A stretch of 20,250 nucleotides of DNA, from contig JAKDLC010000005.1 of NCBI GenBank assembly GCA_030453055.1, forward strand, positions 1-20,250, read 5' to 3'. This stretch comes from Nitrosospira sp. Lineage in GTDB: Bacteria; Pseudomonadota; Gammaproteobacteria; Burkholderiales; Nitrosomonadaceae. Shown in pieces: positions 1 to 7,900 of this stretch; position 1 is the first letter of the stretch; each line of letters starts with the position of its first letter. Under the pieces are notes generated by a model that searched no databases, was not told where the DNA came from, and saw nothing but the letters and a program-made list of their open reading frames with translations. The translations under genes were made by a program, and so were the position numbers.

Positions 1-75
1 CCATACGAAACAAAAGACCAGCAAGGGCGCGCGTCAATTTATGAAACATCCGGGCCAGAGTAATTGGAGTAACGA

Positions 76-522
76 ATGAATCTCATTGGGGTTGGACTTT
101 ACACCTTTCAGGAAGCAGCTAGGTTAACCGGCACATCGGCTCAGGACTTGCGCCGCTGGCTGAAAGGTCGCGCCTATAATGCACCCACTTCTGGCAAGCA
201 TACGATCCCACCGCTTTGGAGGACTGAACTGGCAGAGTCGGAACTCGATGCCGTAAGTTTCCATGATCTGCTTGAAATCAGGTTTGTGAAGGCTTTCCGG
301 AAATCCGGAGTAAGCACGCCAACAATCCGCTTGGCTTGCGAGAACGCTCGCCATCTGTTTGATCATCCATACCCTGATAATAATCTCCCCCAATCACTGG
401 CTCATGCCCTTCACGCACTTTCCCAACCATCTGACCATTCTGTCTGTCATCTTAGGGATTACTATCCCCCTAACACCACCGACATAGAGTGGATAGAGAG
501 TCTTGTACCTCAGGTACAATAG
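76..522 (+). CDS. Antitoxin-like helix-turn-helix protein (DUF433-type N-terminus), altered C-terminus
   Basis: The 148-residue product begins MNLIGVGLYTFQEAARLTG, followed by RRWLKG and SFHDLLEIRFVKAF. This is the N-terminal MerR-like DNA-binding half of a family annotated as DUF433/VapB45-type putative antitoxins. From memory, relatives run to about 200-230 residues and continue past the LFDHPYP segment (near residue 100) into a second domain. Here the reading changes completely after that point and ends about 45 residues later, so the gene probably lost its C-terminal half by deletion or recombination. The start is supported by GGAG at 66-69, six bases before ATG. No toxin partner is visible on either side, although the window edge hides what lies upstream. 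The family call is good; whether the protein still works is doubtful. Confidence 0.65.
   Translation: MNLIGVGLYTFQEAARLTGTSAQDLRRWLKGRAYNAPTSGKHTIPPLWRTELAESELDAVSFHDLLEIRFVKAFRKSGVSTPTIRLACENARHLFDHPYPDNNLPQSLAHALHALSQPSDHSVCHLRDYYPPNTTDIEWIESLVPQVQ
503..519. promoter_or_regulatory. 17-bp perfect palindrome, operator-like
   Basis: TTGTACCT, a central C, then AGGTACAA form a perfect inverted repeat across the last codons of the truncated antitoxin-like gene. Palindromes of this kind are typical operators of HTH antitoxins, and an XRE remnant lies about 170 bases downstream, so it may be that gene's old operator. No T-tract follows, which argues against a terminator. The function is inferred. 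Confidence 0.35.
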
Positions 523-632
523 TTAATACTGCTGAGTTAGCCCAACTTTCGCTATTCGCCCCCCTGAAACCACTATTTTCCATTGATTTTTGATATGACC
601 GCTGCTGTAAGTCGTTGATTCATTGGGTGAGC

Positions 633-844
633 ATGTCGTTGGAATTGCAAAAAACGCTTTTTGAGACGGATACGGTTCGGGAAGCGCCTGACAAGCGCCA
701 ATACGGAAATCCTTGGCGGATCAGGCCAACATAAGCAAGCCGTTTCTCAGTCAGATCGAGAATGGGAGGCACACCGGAACAATAGCAGTATTGACAGCTA
801 TTTCCCGAGCCTTGGATGTGCCGGTAGACCTTCTGACAGAATGA
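633..844 (+). pseudogene. Decayed XRE-family helix-turn-helix regulator
   Basis: The frame ending at the TGA of 842-844 reads KSLADQANISKPFLSQIENG and then RHTGTIAVLTAISRALDVPVDLLTE. This is a textbook XRE (HTH_3) recognition helix and tail, as in HigA/HipB-like antitoxins. The same frame is interrupted by TGA at 689-691 and 662-664, so the first helices are missing. An ATG at 633 opens a different frame (MSLELQKTLFETDTVREAP), which could be the original N-terminus displaced by one or more frameshifts around 690-712. An ATG at 841 overlaps the stop (ATGA), and short open readings follow to 987 and 998, perhaps the remains of a coupled partner gene. I see no intact product; the left boundary is a guess. 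Confidence 0.55.
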
Positions 845-1080
845 AAGAATCCATCCTGGCCGTCAACCTATCGAAGATAGAATCCATCGTCCAGGAATTG
901 CCGCCGATCGGGAAACGATCCGAACTCAAAGTCAAGCCGACGAAATTCTCAGGCTCACCGAGAAAGTGTGGCGCAGCGCCCGGTTGATGCAAAACTGAAT
1001 GACAATATGGCGCCTGATTTGGGGAGAATCTGGGGAAAAATGAAGTAATGCTGAGAAAGCAACAAGGATAAGTCTGACTG
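845..1080. other. Gene remnant or spacer between the XRE fragment and the DUF3800 gene
   Basis: No intact gene is supported. The ATGA-coupled frame starting at 841 encodes 48 residues (MKESILAVNLSKIESIVQEL and onward) to a stop at 985-987. A second frame, open from 837 to 998, ends in a protein-like stretch (RETIRTQSQADEILRL...). Together they could be one small gene split by a frameshift near 905, but I do not recognise either half. AAGGAT at about 1064-1069 may serve as a rather distant ribosome binding site for the next gene. Confidence 0.3.
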
Positions 1081-1839
1081 ATGCAGATTCTTTTTGTTGA
1101 TGAATCCGGAACGCCTCCGCCATTTGAGAGACAGAGTACAACGCCTCTGTTTGTGCTTGGCGGAGTTGTAGTGCCTGAGGATTATTGGGCTAAACTAGCG
1201 GCAGATTTAGGGCGCCTTAAAGACCATTTCTCAATTAAAGGCGAGATTAAATGGAGGTATTTTGCTCCAGACAAACCTGGCAGTAAGAAACATAGCCTGA
1301 GCCATCTAAGCTCAGCACATAAAGAAGAATTGCGCACAAAACTCTACCAGATGATCAGTGGATACAAGTCGATACGGCTAATCTGCGTTGCAACGAACGT
1401 CCCGTTAGCATACCAGCAGAATTACATCGCCAACGCCGACGATCTATACTGGTATTCTTATAAGCAACTTACCGAACGTTTCCAGTATTATTTACAAGAT
1501 TTACAGCGCACCGTCGGACAGCATGTAAACGGAATAGTCGTCTGCGATCACCGCGGGCCTAAAGATGACAGTCGGTTAAGAGAGTTGCACCAGCAATTGC
1601 TTGACGGAAAAAGATCCAACTATTCGAACTACTTAAATTTAATCGAGGGATTGTTCATCGCGCCATCTCACTTGAGTGTTGGCATACAGTTAGCAGATAT
1701 GGTTGCAGGAGCCGTGTTTAGACACTATCGGGTAGGCGACGACAGGTTCTTTCGCCAAATAGAAGGATCGTTTCGGAAGTCACCAGCCGGAAACATTCAT
1801 GGCTTTGGCTTGGTAAAATTTCCAAAGAATGGCTGGTGA
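1081..1839 (+). CDS. DUF3800 domain protein (RNase H-like fold predicted)
   Basis: The 252-residue protein carries the DUF3800 landmarks: an N-terminal hydrophobic strand followed by DESG (D7, E8), a central VVCDHRG (D156), and a C-terminal GIQLADMVAGAVFR (D206). These acidic residues at strand ends are consistent with the RNase H-like nuclease fold proposed for the family, whose substrates are largely unknown. DUF3800 genes are often found in mobile or defence-rich regions. Here it stands alone after a decayed regulator and before a tRNA cluster, with lower GC than gltX, which suggests acquisition. There is no signal peptide or membrane segment. The family assignment is fairly certain; the activity is not established. 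Confidence 0.8.
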   Translation: MQILFVDESGTPPPFERQSTTPLFVLGGVVVPEDYWAKLAADLGRLKDHFSIKGEIKWRYFAPDKPGSKKHSLSHLSSAHKEELRTKLYQMISGYKSIRLICVATNVPLAYQQNYIANADDLYWYSYKQLTERFQYYLQDLQRTVGQHVNGIVVCDHRGPKDDSRLRELHQQLLDGKRSNYSNYLNLIEGLFIAPSHLSVGIQLADMVAGAVFRHYRVGDDRFFRQIEGSFRKSPAGNIHGFGLVKFPKNGW

Positions 1840-2097
1840 CCAGAAAGAGGGCGCCGTGTCAGAGATTTCTCTCATGATCCTGCTATTATCGGCGCAGTCA
1901 CGGCGTATGTTTACTATGCAGCAAAACCATGATTTTGTCAAGGAAAGGCCAAGTTATCCACAGGCTGTTTAGGTAACTCAACAACGTCTGGTGTAGTGAG
2001 TCATTCCGTTTGGAGCCTGATAGACCGTATTACGCTCAATCACCAAACGCTAGATTATTGTATTCATTACAAAATCAAGCCAGGTTTGGAGAATTGG
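1840..2097. other. Intergenic region without a recognisable gene
   Basis: Besides the solo element end at 1987-2003 and an 11-bp palindrome (CTGGTGACCAG) overlapping the DUF3800 stop codon, I see no coding frame, RNA or clear rho-independent terminator. It separates two convergent units, DUF3800 on plus and the tRNA-Ala/tRNA-Glu unit on minus, so terminators would be expected but are not obvious. Confidence 0.4.
1987..2003. repeat. Isolated end of the 190-bp palindromic element
   Basis: TCTGGTGTAGTGAGTCA at this site matches the left end of the element copy at 16427 (one A/G difference, including the TCTG that precedes it) and the outer end of the copy at 2482. The rest of the element is absent, so this looks like a solo terminal repeat or deletion scar. 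Confidence 0.5.
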
Positions 2098-2173
2098 TGG
2101 CGTCCCCAGGGGGATTCGAACCCCCGTACTCACCGTGAAAGGGTGATGTCCTAGGCCTCTAGACGATGGGGAC
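2098..2173 (-). tRNA. tRNA-Glu (anticodon TTC)
   Basis: Read on the minus strand, the 76-nt sequence starts GTCCCCATCGTCTAGAGG and ends TGGGGACGCCA. The seven-base acceptor stem GTCCCCA/TGGGGAC pairs perfectly. The T arm GGGGGTTCGAATCCCCC is intact, and the anticodon loop CTTTCAC places TTC at positions 34-36. CCA is encoded (2098-2100). It is the second tRNA of a unit transcribed from the promoter at 2688-2716, downstream of gltX, whose product charges this tRNA. Confidence 0.97.
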
Positions 2174-2229
2174 TAAAGGACTTTTTCGAAACCGGTTTTG
2201 CGGGCCGGCATGCGACTATTGGCGGAATC

Positions 2230-2305
<76 letters not shown>

Positions 2306-2315
2306 GACTGTGCCG

Positions 2316-2481
2316 TAGCAGCCTGTCGGACTTAAAGGAAATCGGCTGCAAAAGCGTCTGGACGGCGCATATTTCACCGCTTTTTCAGCCAATAAAACAA
2401 CTATTGGCCTTCAAAATCGTCAAAATCTGTCCTCGCCCAGTCACTTTTTCGCTTCGATTCTTCAAGTCCGACAGGCTGCTA
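2316..2481. mobile_element. Inverted-repeat element A, 166 bp (MITE-like)
   Basis: The ends TAGCAGCCTGTCGGACTT (2316-2333) and AAGTCCGACAGGCTGCTA (2464-2481) are perfect 18-bp inverted repeats. The interior has no coding capacity, and the right end abuts element B exactly. This is the architecture of a small non-autonomous element or of the residual ends of an insertion sequence. It is distinct in sequence from element B. It sits in the leader of the tRNA-Ala/Glu unit. Confidence 0.6.
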
Positions 2482-2671
2482 GTGTAGTGAGTCAGAGATA
2501 TCGTTACTTAAAAATGACTAGATTGTCGCCATACTGCGTTGCTCGTCGTTGCATATGAATAACTATGCGCCTCCTCGCGCCTTGTCTGGCAACAATCTAG
2601 TCATTTTTAACATTCCTTCCCGATTTATCCATTTGAATCGGTTATGTAACGATATCTCTGACTCACTACAC
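2482..2671. mobile_element. Palindromic element B, copy 1 (190 bp, MITE-like)
   Basis: The left arm GTGTAGTGAGTCAGAGATAT (continuing CGTTAC) and the right arm ending CTGACTCACTACAC are perfect inverted repeats; the symmetry extends outward to 2477 and 2676. An inner inverted repeat (AAAAATGACTAGATTG near 2511 against CAATCTAGTCATTTTT near 2592) makes the whole unit fold on itself. TA dinucleotides flank both sides, compatible with a TA target duplication. A second full-length copy lies at 16427-16616 and solo ends lie at 1987 and 16619. There is no transposase, so it would have to be mobilised in trans. Confidence 0.75.
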
Positions 2672-2687
2672 TAGCAAAAGAAGGCGA

Positions 2688-2716
2688 ATTATACTGAGCC
2701 GCCCTATTCCAGTCAA
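2688..2716 (-). promoter_or_regulatory. Sigma70-type promoter of the tRNA-Ala/tRNA-Glu unit
   Basis: On the minus strand TTGACT (2716-2711), a 17-base spacer and TATAAT (2693-2688) form a near-consensus promoter just after the gltX stop. The predicted start near 2681 is only a few bases before element B. The tRNAs begin about 375 bases downstream, past elements A and B. No other gene lies between, so the promoter must serve the tRNAs. Confidence 0.75.
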
Positions 2717-2767
2717 TGCTACGCAATGTATGGCAGTAGCGGAAGCAATGGGACGCCAATGACCCCG

Positions 2768-4186
2768 TCATGGGGGAGAAGCCGGAAAGCCGGCGAGCCG
2801 CTCATTCATGCGCTTGAGCGTTTCTTCCCTGCCGAGCAGTTCCAGCACCGCGTTTATCGACGGTGTCTGCGCTTCGCCTGTCACCATCACCCGCAGCGGC
2901 ATCGCCACTTTCGGCATCTTCATGCCGTGGGCCGTGGCGGCGGTTTTGATGGCGTCATGGATCGCGTGGCTCTCCCATTCGATAACGGCGAACCGTTCCA
3001 CCAGATCAACCAGCGCGGGTTTCGCTTCGGCGGTGAAATATTGCTGCTTAAGTTCCTCGGCAGGCTCCAGCGGACGAAAAAAATATACCGCCGCATCGGC
3101 CAGCTCCGCAACGGTGCTAACCCTTTCCTTGAGAAGATTCGTCACCTTCGGCAGATCCAGTGGATTTGACCGATCCTCCCCCGCAACGACAACACAGCCG
3201 TCGGCCTCAAGAAAAGGCGTTACCAATTTCGCCAGGCGCGTATCGTCGGCGCTCTTGAGATATTGCTGGTTGATCCACTGCAACTTTTCCGGATTGAACT
3301 TTGCCGGCGAACAATTGATGGATGCCAGATCGAACCACTCGACCAGTTGTTCGCGGCTGAATAGTTCTTCGTCACCATGCGACCAGCCGAGCCGCGCCAG
3401 ATAATTCACCAACGCCTCGGGCAGATAGCCATCATCACGATACTGCACCACCGAAACCGCGCCATGACGCTTGGAAAGCCGCTCGCCATCCGCCCCCAGT
3501 ATCATCGGCACATGCGCGTATTGCGGCAACGGCGCATCCAGCGCCTTGAGAATATTGACTTGGCGTGGCGTGTTGTTGACGTGATCATCGCCACGGATCA
3601 CGTGGGTGATGTTCATGTCCAGGTCATCGATCACCACGCCGAAATTGTATGTCGGCACGCCATCGCCGCGCAGCAGCACCAGGTCGTCGAGCTCGCCGTT
3701 GGCTACGGTAATTTCGCCCTTGACCAGATCATTGAACGTGACGGTCCCATCCAGCGGATTCTTCAGGCGCACCACCGGCTTCACTCCGGCGGGCGGCGTT
3801 TGCGTTGAATCGCGCCAGCGCCCGTCGTATCGGGGCTTCAGCCCCGCCGCACGCTGCTGTTCGCGCATCGCATCCAGCTCTTCCCTGCTGGCGTAGCAGT
3901 AATATGCATTTCCCGCGCGCAACAACTGCTCCGCCGCCTCGTGGTAGCGCGCCAGCCGCTGCATCTGATAAAACGGTCCTTCGTCGTAATCAAGCCCCAG
4001 CCAAGCCATCCCGTCGAGAATCGCCTGCGTGGATTGCGCGGTAGAGCGCTCAAGATCGGTATCCTCGATCCGCAGAATGAATTTGCCGCCGTGCCTGCGG
4101 GCAAAAGCCCAGGAAAACAGCGCGGTGCGTGCGCCGCCGATATGGAGATAGCCCGTGGGGCTGGGAGCGAAACGGGTGCGGATCAT
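2768..4186 (-). CDS. gltX: Glutamyl-tRNA synthetase
   Basis: The protein attaches glutamate to tRNA-Glu in the cytoplasm, with ATP. At 472 residues it has normal bacterial GluRS length. The class I HIGH signature appears as [15 protein letters not shown] (residues 7-21), the KMSKS counterpart as LSKRHG (about 236-241), and the family motif [13 protein letters not shown] lies between them. The C-terminal anticodon-binding helical domain is complete and ends in [11 protein letters not shown]. Its cognate tRNA-Glu lies downstream on the same strand, but a separate promoter after the gltX stop suggests the tRNAs are not dependent on gltX transcription. Whether it is discriminating (Glu only) or non-discriminating cannot be decided from motifs alone. 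Confidence 0.97.
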   Translation of the reverse strand: MIRTRFAPSPTGYLHIGGARTALFSWAFARRHGGKFILRIEDTDLERSTAQSTQAILDGMAWLGLDYDEGPFYQMQRLARYHEAAEQLLRAGNAYYCYASREELDAMREQQRAAGLKPRYDGRWRDSTQTPPAGVKPVVRLKNPLDGTVTFNDLVKGEITVANGELDDLVLLRGDGVPTYNFGVVIDDLDMNITHVIRGDDHVNNTPRQVNILKALDAPLPQYAHVPMILGADGERLSKRHGAVSVVQYRDDGYLPEALVNYLARLGWSHGDEELFSREQLVEWFDLASINCSPAKFNPEKLQWINQQYLKSADDTRLAKLVTPFLEADGCVVVAGEDRSNPLDLPKVTNLLKERVSTVAELADAAVYFFRPLEPAEELKQQYFTAEAKPALVDLVERFAVIEWESHAIHDAIKTAATAHGMKMPKVAMPLRVMVTGEAQTPSINAVLELLGREETLKRMNERLAGFPASPP

Positions 4187-4311
4187 GAATGGGACGCCGG
4201 TGACAAGGCTCGGAACTGGTGAGGTTGAGATGCTATTTTACGCGAAATATTGAGGTATTCATGACCTACCGTGCATAATCATTACGCCGACTCCCGACAG
4301 GAGCATCGTCT

Positions 4312-4329
4312 TTCCCGCGAAAGCGGGAA
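4312..4329. repeat. Short hairpin repeat TTCCCGC-GAAA-GCGGGAA
   Basis: A perfect 7-bp stem with a GAAA loop, followed by TCCATG. Palindromes of the form ATTCCCGC...GCGGGAAT are dispersed in many proteobacterial genomes (for example dRS3-type units in Neisseria). A single copy is seen here; no T-tract follows, so a terminator role is unlikely. Confidence 0.4.
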
Positions 4330-4382
4330 TCCATGCTTTTCCAGACTGTGTCATGACCAGCTCAGCAACAGGCTTTCGCGCG

Positions 4383-4412
4383 TTGACCAAAAGCGCGGAT
4401 TCATGCTCTAAT
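4383..4412 (+). promoter_or_regulatory. Candidate promoter of tRNA-Val
   Basis: TTGACC (4383-4388), an 18-base spacer and TCTAAT (4407-4412) resemble sigma70 boxes. They are followed by a GC-rich discriminator (GCGCCTCCCC), typical of stable-RNA promoters under stringent control. The start would be near 4419, about 32 bases before the tRNA. Confidence 0.4.
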
Positions 4413-4450
4413 TGCGCCTCCCCCGGGCGTTACCCATCAACCAGCTCAGC

Positions 4451-4525
4451 GGGCGGTTAACTCAGCGGTAGAGTGCCACCTTCACACGGTGGAAGCCACT
4501 GGTTCGATCCCAGTACCGCCCACCA
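4451..4525 (+). tRNA. tRNA-Val (anticodon CAC)
   Basis: The 75-nt sequence begins GGGCGGTTAACTCAGCGG. The acceptor stem GGGCGGT/ACCGCCC pairs perfectly, the anticodon stem CCACC/GGTGG encloses the loop TTCACAC with anticodon CAC, and the T arm CTGGTTCGATCCCAG is intact. CCA is encoded. It is the last housekeeping gene before the putative defence operon; I found no second copy of its 3' end further right that would mark an integrated island. Confidence 0.96.
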
Positions 4526-4986
4526 AAAAATAGTCCTACCCGGGCGGCTAAATGATTTATGGTTCTACATTCATTCCACTGCCTTTTGCCTTTTGCCTTT
4601 TGCCTTTTGCCTTTTGCCTTTTGCCTTTTGCCTTTTGCCAATTGAATTAGCATAAAAAAGCCTGGCGGCCGCCAGTACTTCGGTCGTTCGAGAAAAATTC
4701 AGTCAGTGAGCGCACCACGTTTGGCAAAATACCTTATTAGCATGGTGTTTGGCGAATGACGAAAAACGAACCGGCGGAGTGGTAGCGGACCTATGTGTTC
4801 GCTCCTTGAGAAAAATAGCCTCAACTATTTTGATAGTGCGCCGTACTTTAATACATTACGGTATTTTGGCATTCAAGGCCGTCCGGTGAAGAACGCCAAA
4901 ACCACTATGCTGAAATCGGGCCGAAAACCGAGCTATGCGTATCCCTGGATGGAAACAAAATGTGAATGCGTAGCAGAGGGAAACGA
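4526..4986. other. Region between tRNA-Val and the defence operon
   Basis: It contains the heptamer repeat, a 14-bp perfect palindrome CTGGCGGCCGCCAG (4662-4675), and two small inverted repeats in AT-rich DNA: AAAATAG/CTATTTT at 4812-4831 and AATAC/GTATT at 4850-4865. These could be operators or part of the operon promoter. No convincing -35/-10 pair was found. A 65-codon frame at 4793-4990 is listed separately. Confidence 0.4.
4581..4639. repeat. Heptanucleotide tandem repeat (GCCTTTT), 8.4 copies
   Basis: Eight perfect consecutive copies of GCCTTTT (4581-4636) plus a final GCC. Perfect short tandem repeats of this kind change copy number by slippage. It lies between tRNA-Val and the operon starting at 4987, outside any credible gene. 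Confidence 0.95.
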
Positions 4987-4990
4987 ATGA
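4793..4990 (+). CDS. Possible small leader ORF, unrecognised
   Basis: A 65-codon frame (MCSLLEKNSLNYFDSAPYFN and onward) ends in TGA at 4988-4990, overlapping the helicase ATG at 4987 as ATGA, the geometry of translational coupling. There is no good ribosome binding site before 4793, and I recognise no family. It may be a chance open frame or a degraded antitoxin/regulator. Only the coupling makes it worth recording. Confidence 0.2.
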   Translation: MCSLLEKNSLNYFDSAPYFNTLRYFGIQGRPVKNAKTTMLKSGRKPSYAYPWMETKCECVAEGNE

Positions 4991-7900
4991 CAATAAAAAC
5001 TATTGCAAATAGCCACGGTATTCGTGATAACCATGGGCGCGGCAAAGTAGCGGATTTCCTGGTCGAAAAAATATCGAACGACAGCGTTCTATCTGTCGTG
5101 TCGGCCTATTTCACTATTTACGCTTACGAGGCTTTGGCAGACCAACTCGACCGCGTCGAGACCGTGCGCTTCCTGTTTGGCGAACCGCGCTTCATTGCGA
5201 CGCTTGATCCGGAAAAGACCGACAAGAAATCCTTCAAGATTGAAGATGAGGGACTCGAACTCTCTAACCGGCTACAACAGAAACAAATCGCCCGGCGGTG
5301 CGCAGCCTGGATTCAGGCCAAAGTCGAGATCCGCTCGATCCGCCAGGCTAATCTGCTCCATGGCAAGCTTTATCACATCCACGATGGGCACCGCGAGCAT
5401 GCCATTCTTGGTAGCTCCAATTTCACCCGCCGAGGGCTTGGACTATCCATCTCTCCCAACATAGAACTCAATCTGATCGTCGATAGCGACCGGGACCGCG
5501 CCGATCTCAGGGACTGGTTTGAAGACATCTGGGCTGACGACAAATTCGTCGCCGATGTCAAAGAAGAGGTGCTGCGCTACCTCGCGCAGCTTTATGTCGA
5601 TCACTCTCCTGAATTCATTTATTTCAAGACGCTATTTCACGTCTTTGAGCGCTTTCTGTCAGAGCAAGCCGATGATGCACGCTTATTCGATCAAACTGCA
5701 ATCGTCGATACGGAAATCTGGAAGGTGCTATTTGACTTCCAGAAGGACGGAGCCAAAGGGGCCATACACAAGATTAATTCGCACAATGGCTGCGTCCTCG
5801 CGGACAGCGTGGGACTGGGAAAAACCTACTCCGCGCTTGCGGTAATAAAATACTATGAGCTACGCAACCACCGCGTGCTTGTTCTTTGTCCAAAGAAGCT
5901 GCGCGACAACTGGACAGTGTATCTCGCACAGAACAACAGTGAGTTGAATCCCTTCCTACGGGATCGCTTCGCCTATACAGTGCTCTCCCACACCGACTTA
6001 TCCCGTGAGAGCGGAAAAGTGGACGGCGTTGACCTTGCCACCCTGAACTGGGGAAATTTCGATCTTATCGTCATTGACGAGTCCCATAATTTTCGTAACA
6101 ACGTGAAGGGTAAACGCGACGAGGACGGTAAAGTCGTCCGCAAGAGCCGCTATGAGCGGCTGATGGAAGACATCATCCAATCCGGCGTCAAAACCAAGGT
6201 GATGCTGCTCTCCGCCACGCCGGTAAACAACGATCTCAAGGATTTACGCAACCAGATGTATATTGTTACAGAAGGACATGATGCCGTATTCTCGCAAAGC
6301 CTGGGCATTCGCAGTATTAAAGATACTCTCTCCACCGCCCAAAGAACCTTCATGGAATGGGCCAAGCGCACCGGTGAAAAGGATACCAAGGAGTTGATGG
6401 ATCGGCTACCCGCTGGTTTCTTCACTCTGCTTGACGAACTCACCATCGCGGGTTCGCGCAAACACATAAAGCGCTACTATCACGCCTCGCTGGCAGTCAT
6501 CGGTCAATTTCCGAAGCGTGCCAAGCCTCAGTCGATTTACGCCGACATAGACACCAAGCATCGCTTCCCCACCTATGATCGGCTGAATCAGGAAATTGAA
6601 AAATACAAGCTTTCTCTGTTCAAGCCATCTGAATATGTATTGCCGCGGTTCAAGCACCTTTACACCGGGGAAAGCATTATCAAGAACTTCAGCCAGGAAA
6701 AACGTGAGGATTTCCTTATTGGCATGATGAAAGTCAATTTCCTTAAACGCCTGGAGAGTTCCGTGCGTTCTTTCGCCATTACCATGGATCGCACCGTCAG
6801 AAAGCTCGAAGATCTGGAAGCACGTATCGGCAAGTTCCAGGAGTTGTGCGATGCCAAAGTACAGGAATTGCAACCGGAACTGTTCGTCATGGAGGCGGAA
6901 GAAGACGAGGAGCTGCGCGAGGCCTTTGAGGTCGGAACGCTCAAATACCGTCTGGAGCACATGGACGTTGACCGATGGCTAGCGGATTTGACCAGCGACA
7001 AGCAACAGCTATCCATGCTTGCGGAAAGCGCCGACGGCGTAACCGCCGAGCGCGATGCGAAACTCACTGAACTGAAAAAGATCATCGAACACAAGGTGAG
7101 GAACCCCAGCACGAATAACCTGGGGGACGAGAATCGCAAGATCATAGTCTTCTGCGCCTTCGCCGACACTGCGGCATACCTCTATGAAGAGATCGAAGGC
7201 TGGGCGCGCGATAGATTGGGCGTTCACGTTGCGCTGGTTTCCGGCGGCGCTAAGCCCAACCGCACCACCTTCGGCCAGGCAGATTTCAGCCAGATACTCA
7301 CCAACTTCGCTCCGCGCGCAAAGCAGCGAGCAAAAATGAAATCCATGCCCCAGGAAGACGAGATCGATATCCTGATCGCCACGGATTGCATCTCCGAAGG
7401 CCAGAATCTTCAGGACTGTGATCTGCTGGTGAACTACGACATTCACTGGAACCCGGTGCGCATCATTCAGCGCTTCGGCCGGATCGATCGTATCGGCAGC
7501 GAGAACAAGGAAATCCAGCTCATCAATTTCTGGCCGACACCCGACCTCAACAAATACATCAACCTTAAAAATCGGGTCGAGGCACGCATGGCGCTCGTGG
7601 ATATCGCCGCCACTGCCGAAGACAATATCTTGCAGGCCGAGGACTTGAAGGAACTGATTCAGGAAGACCTGCGTTACCGCGACAAGCAATTGCTACGCCT
7701 CAAGGACGAGGTGCTCGATCTGGAGGATTTCAATGAATCGGTCGCCCTCAACGAATTTACCCTCGACGATTTCCGCATGGAACTCGCGGCCTACATCGAA
7801 GCCAACCGTGAGAAGCTCGAACAGGCGCCATTTGGCCTCTATGCCATCGTGCCGCCACCTGCCAAATACCAAACGATCAAGCCCGGCGTGATTTACTGCC

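Larger units (their letters stand above)
2306..2767. other. gltX-tRNA spacer filled by elements A and B
   Basis: Nearly all of this 462-base gap is accounted for by element A, element B and the promoter at 2688-2716. If both elements are removed, about 25-30 bases would separate the promoter start site from tRNA-Ala, a normal tRNA leader length. I see no gene here. Confidence 0.6.
4187..4450. other. Divergent intergenic region between gltX and tRNA-Val
   Basis: No gene is visible. It holds the hairpin at 4312-4329, the candidate tRNA-Val promoter, and presumably the gltX promoter on the minus strand, which I could not place. Confidence 0.4.

Noticed and set aside
4462..4655. Open frames across the heptamer repeat on both strands
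   Set aside because: They only translate the tandem repeat (KGKRQKA or CLLPFAF units) and part of tRNA-Val.
6406..7689. Long antisense frames inside the helicase gene
   Set aside because: They lie opposite a gene with clear helicase motifs and encode nothing recognisable; they are shadows of its codon use.
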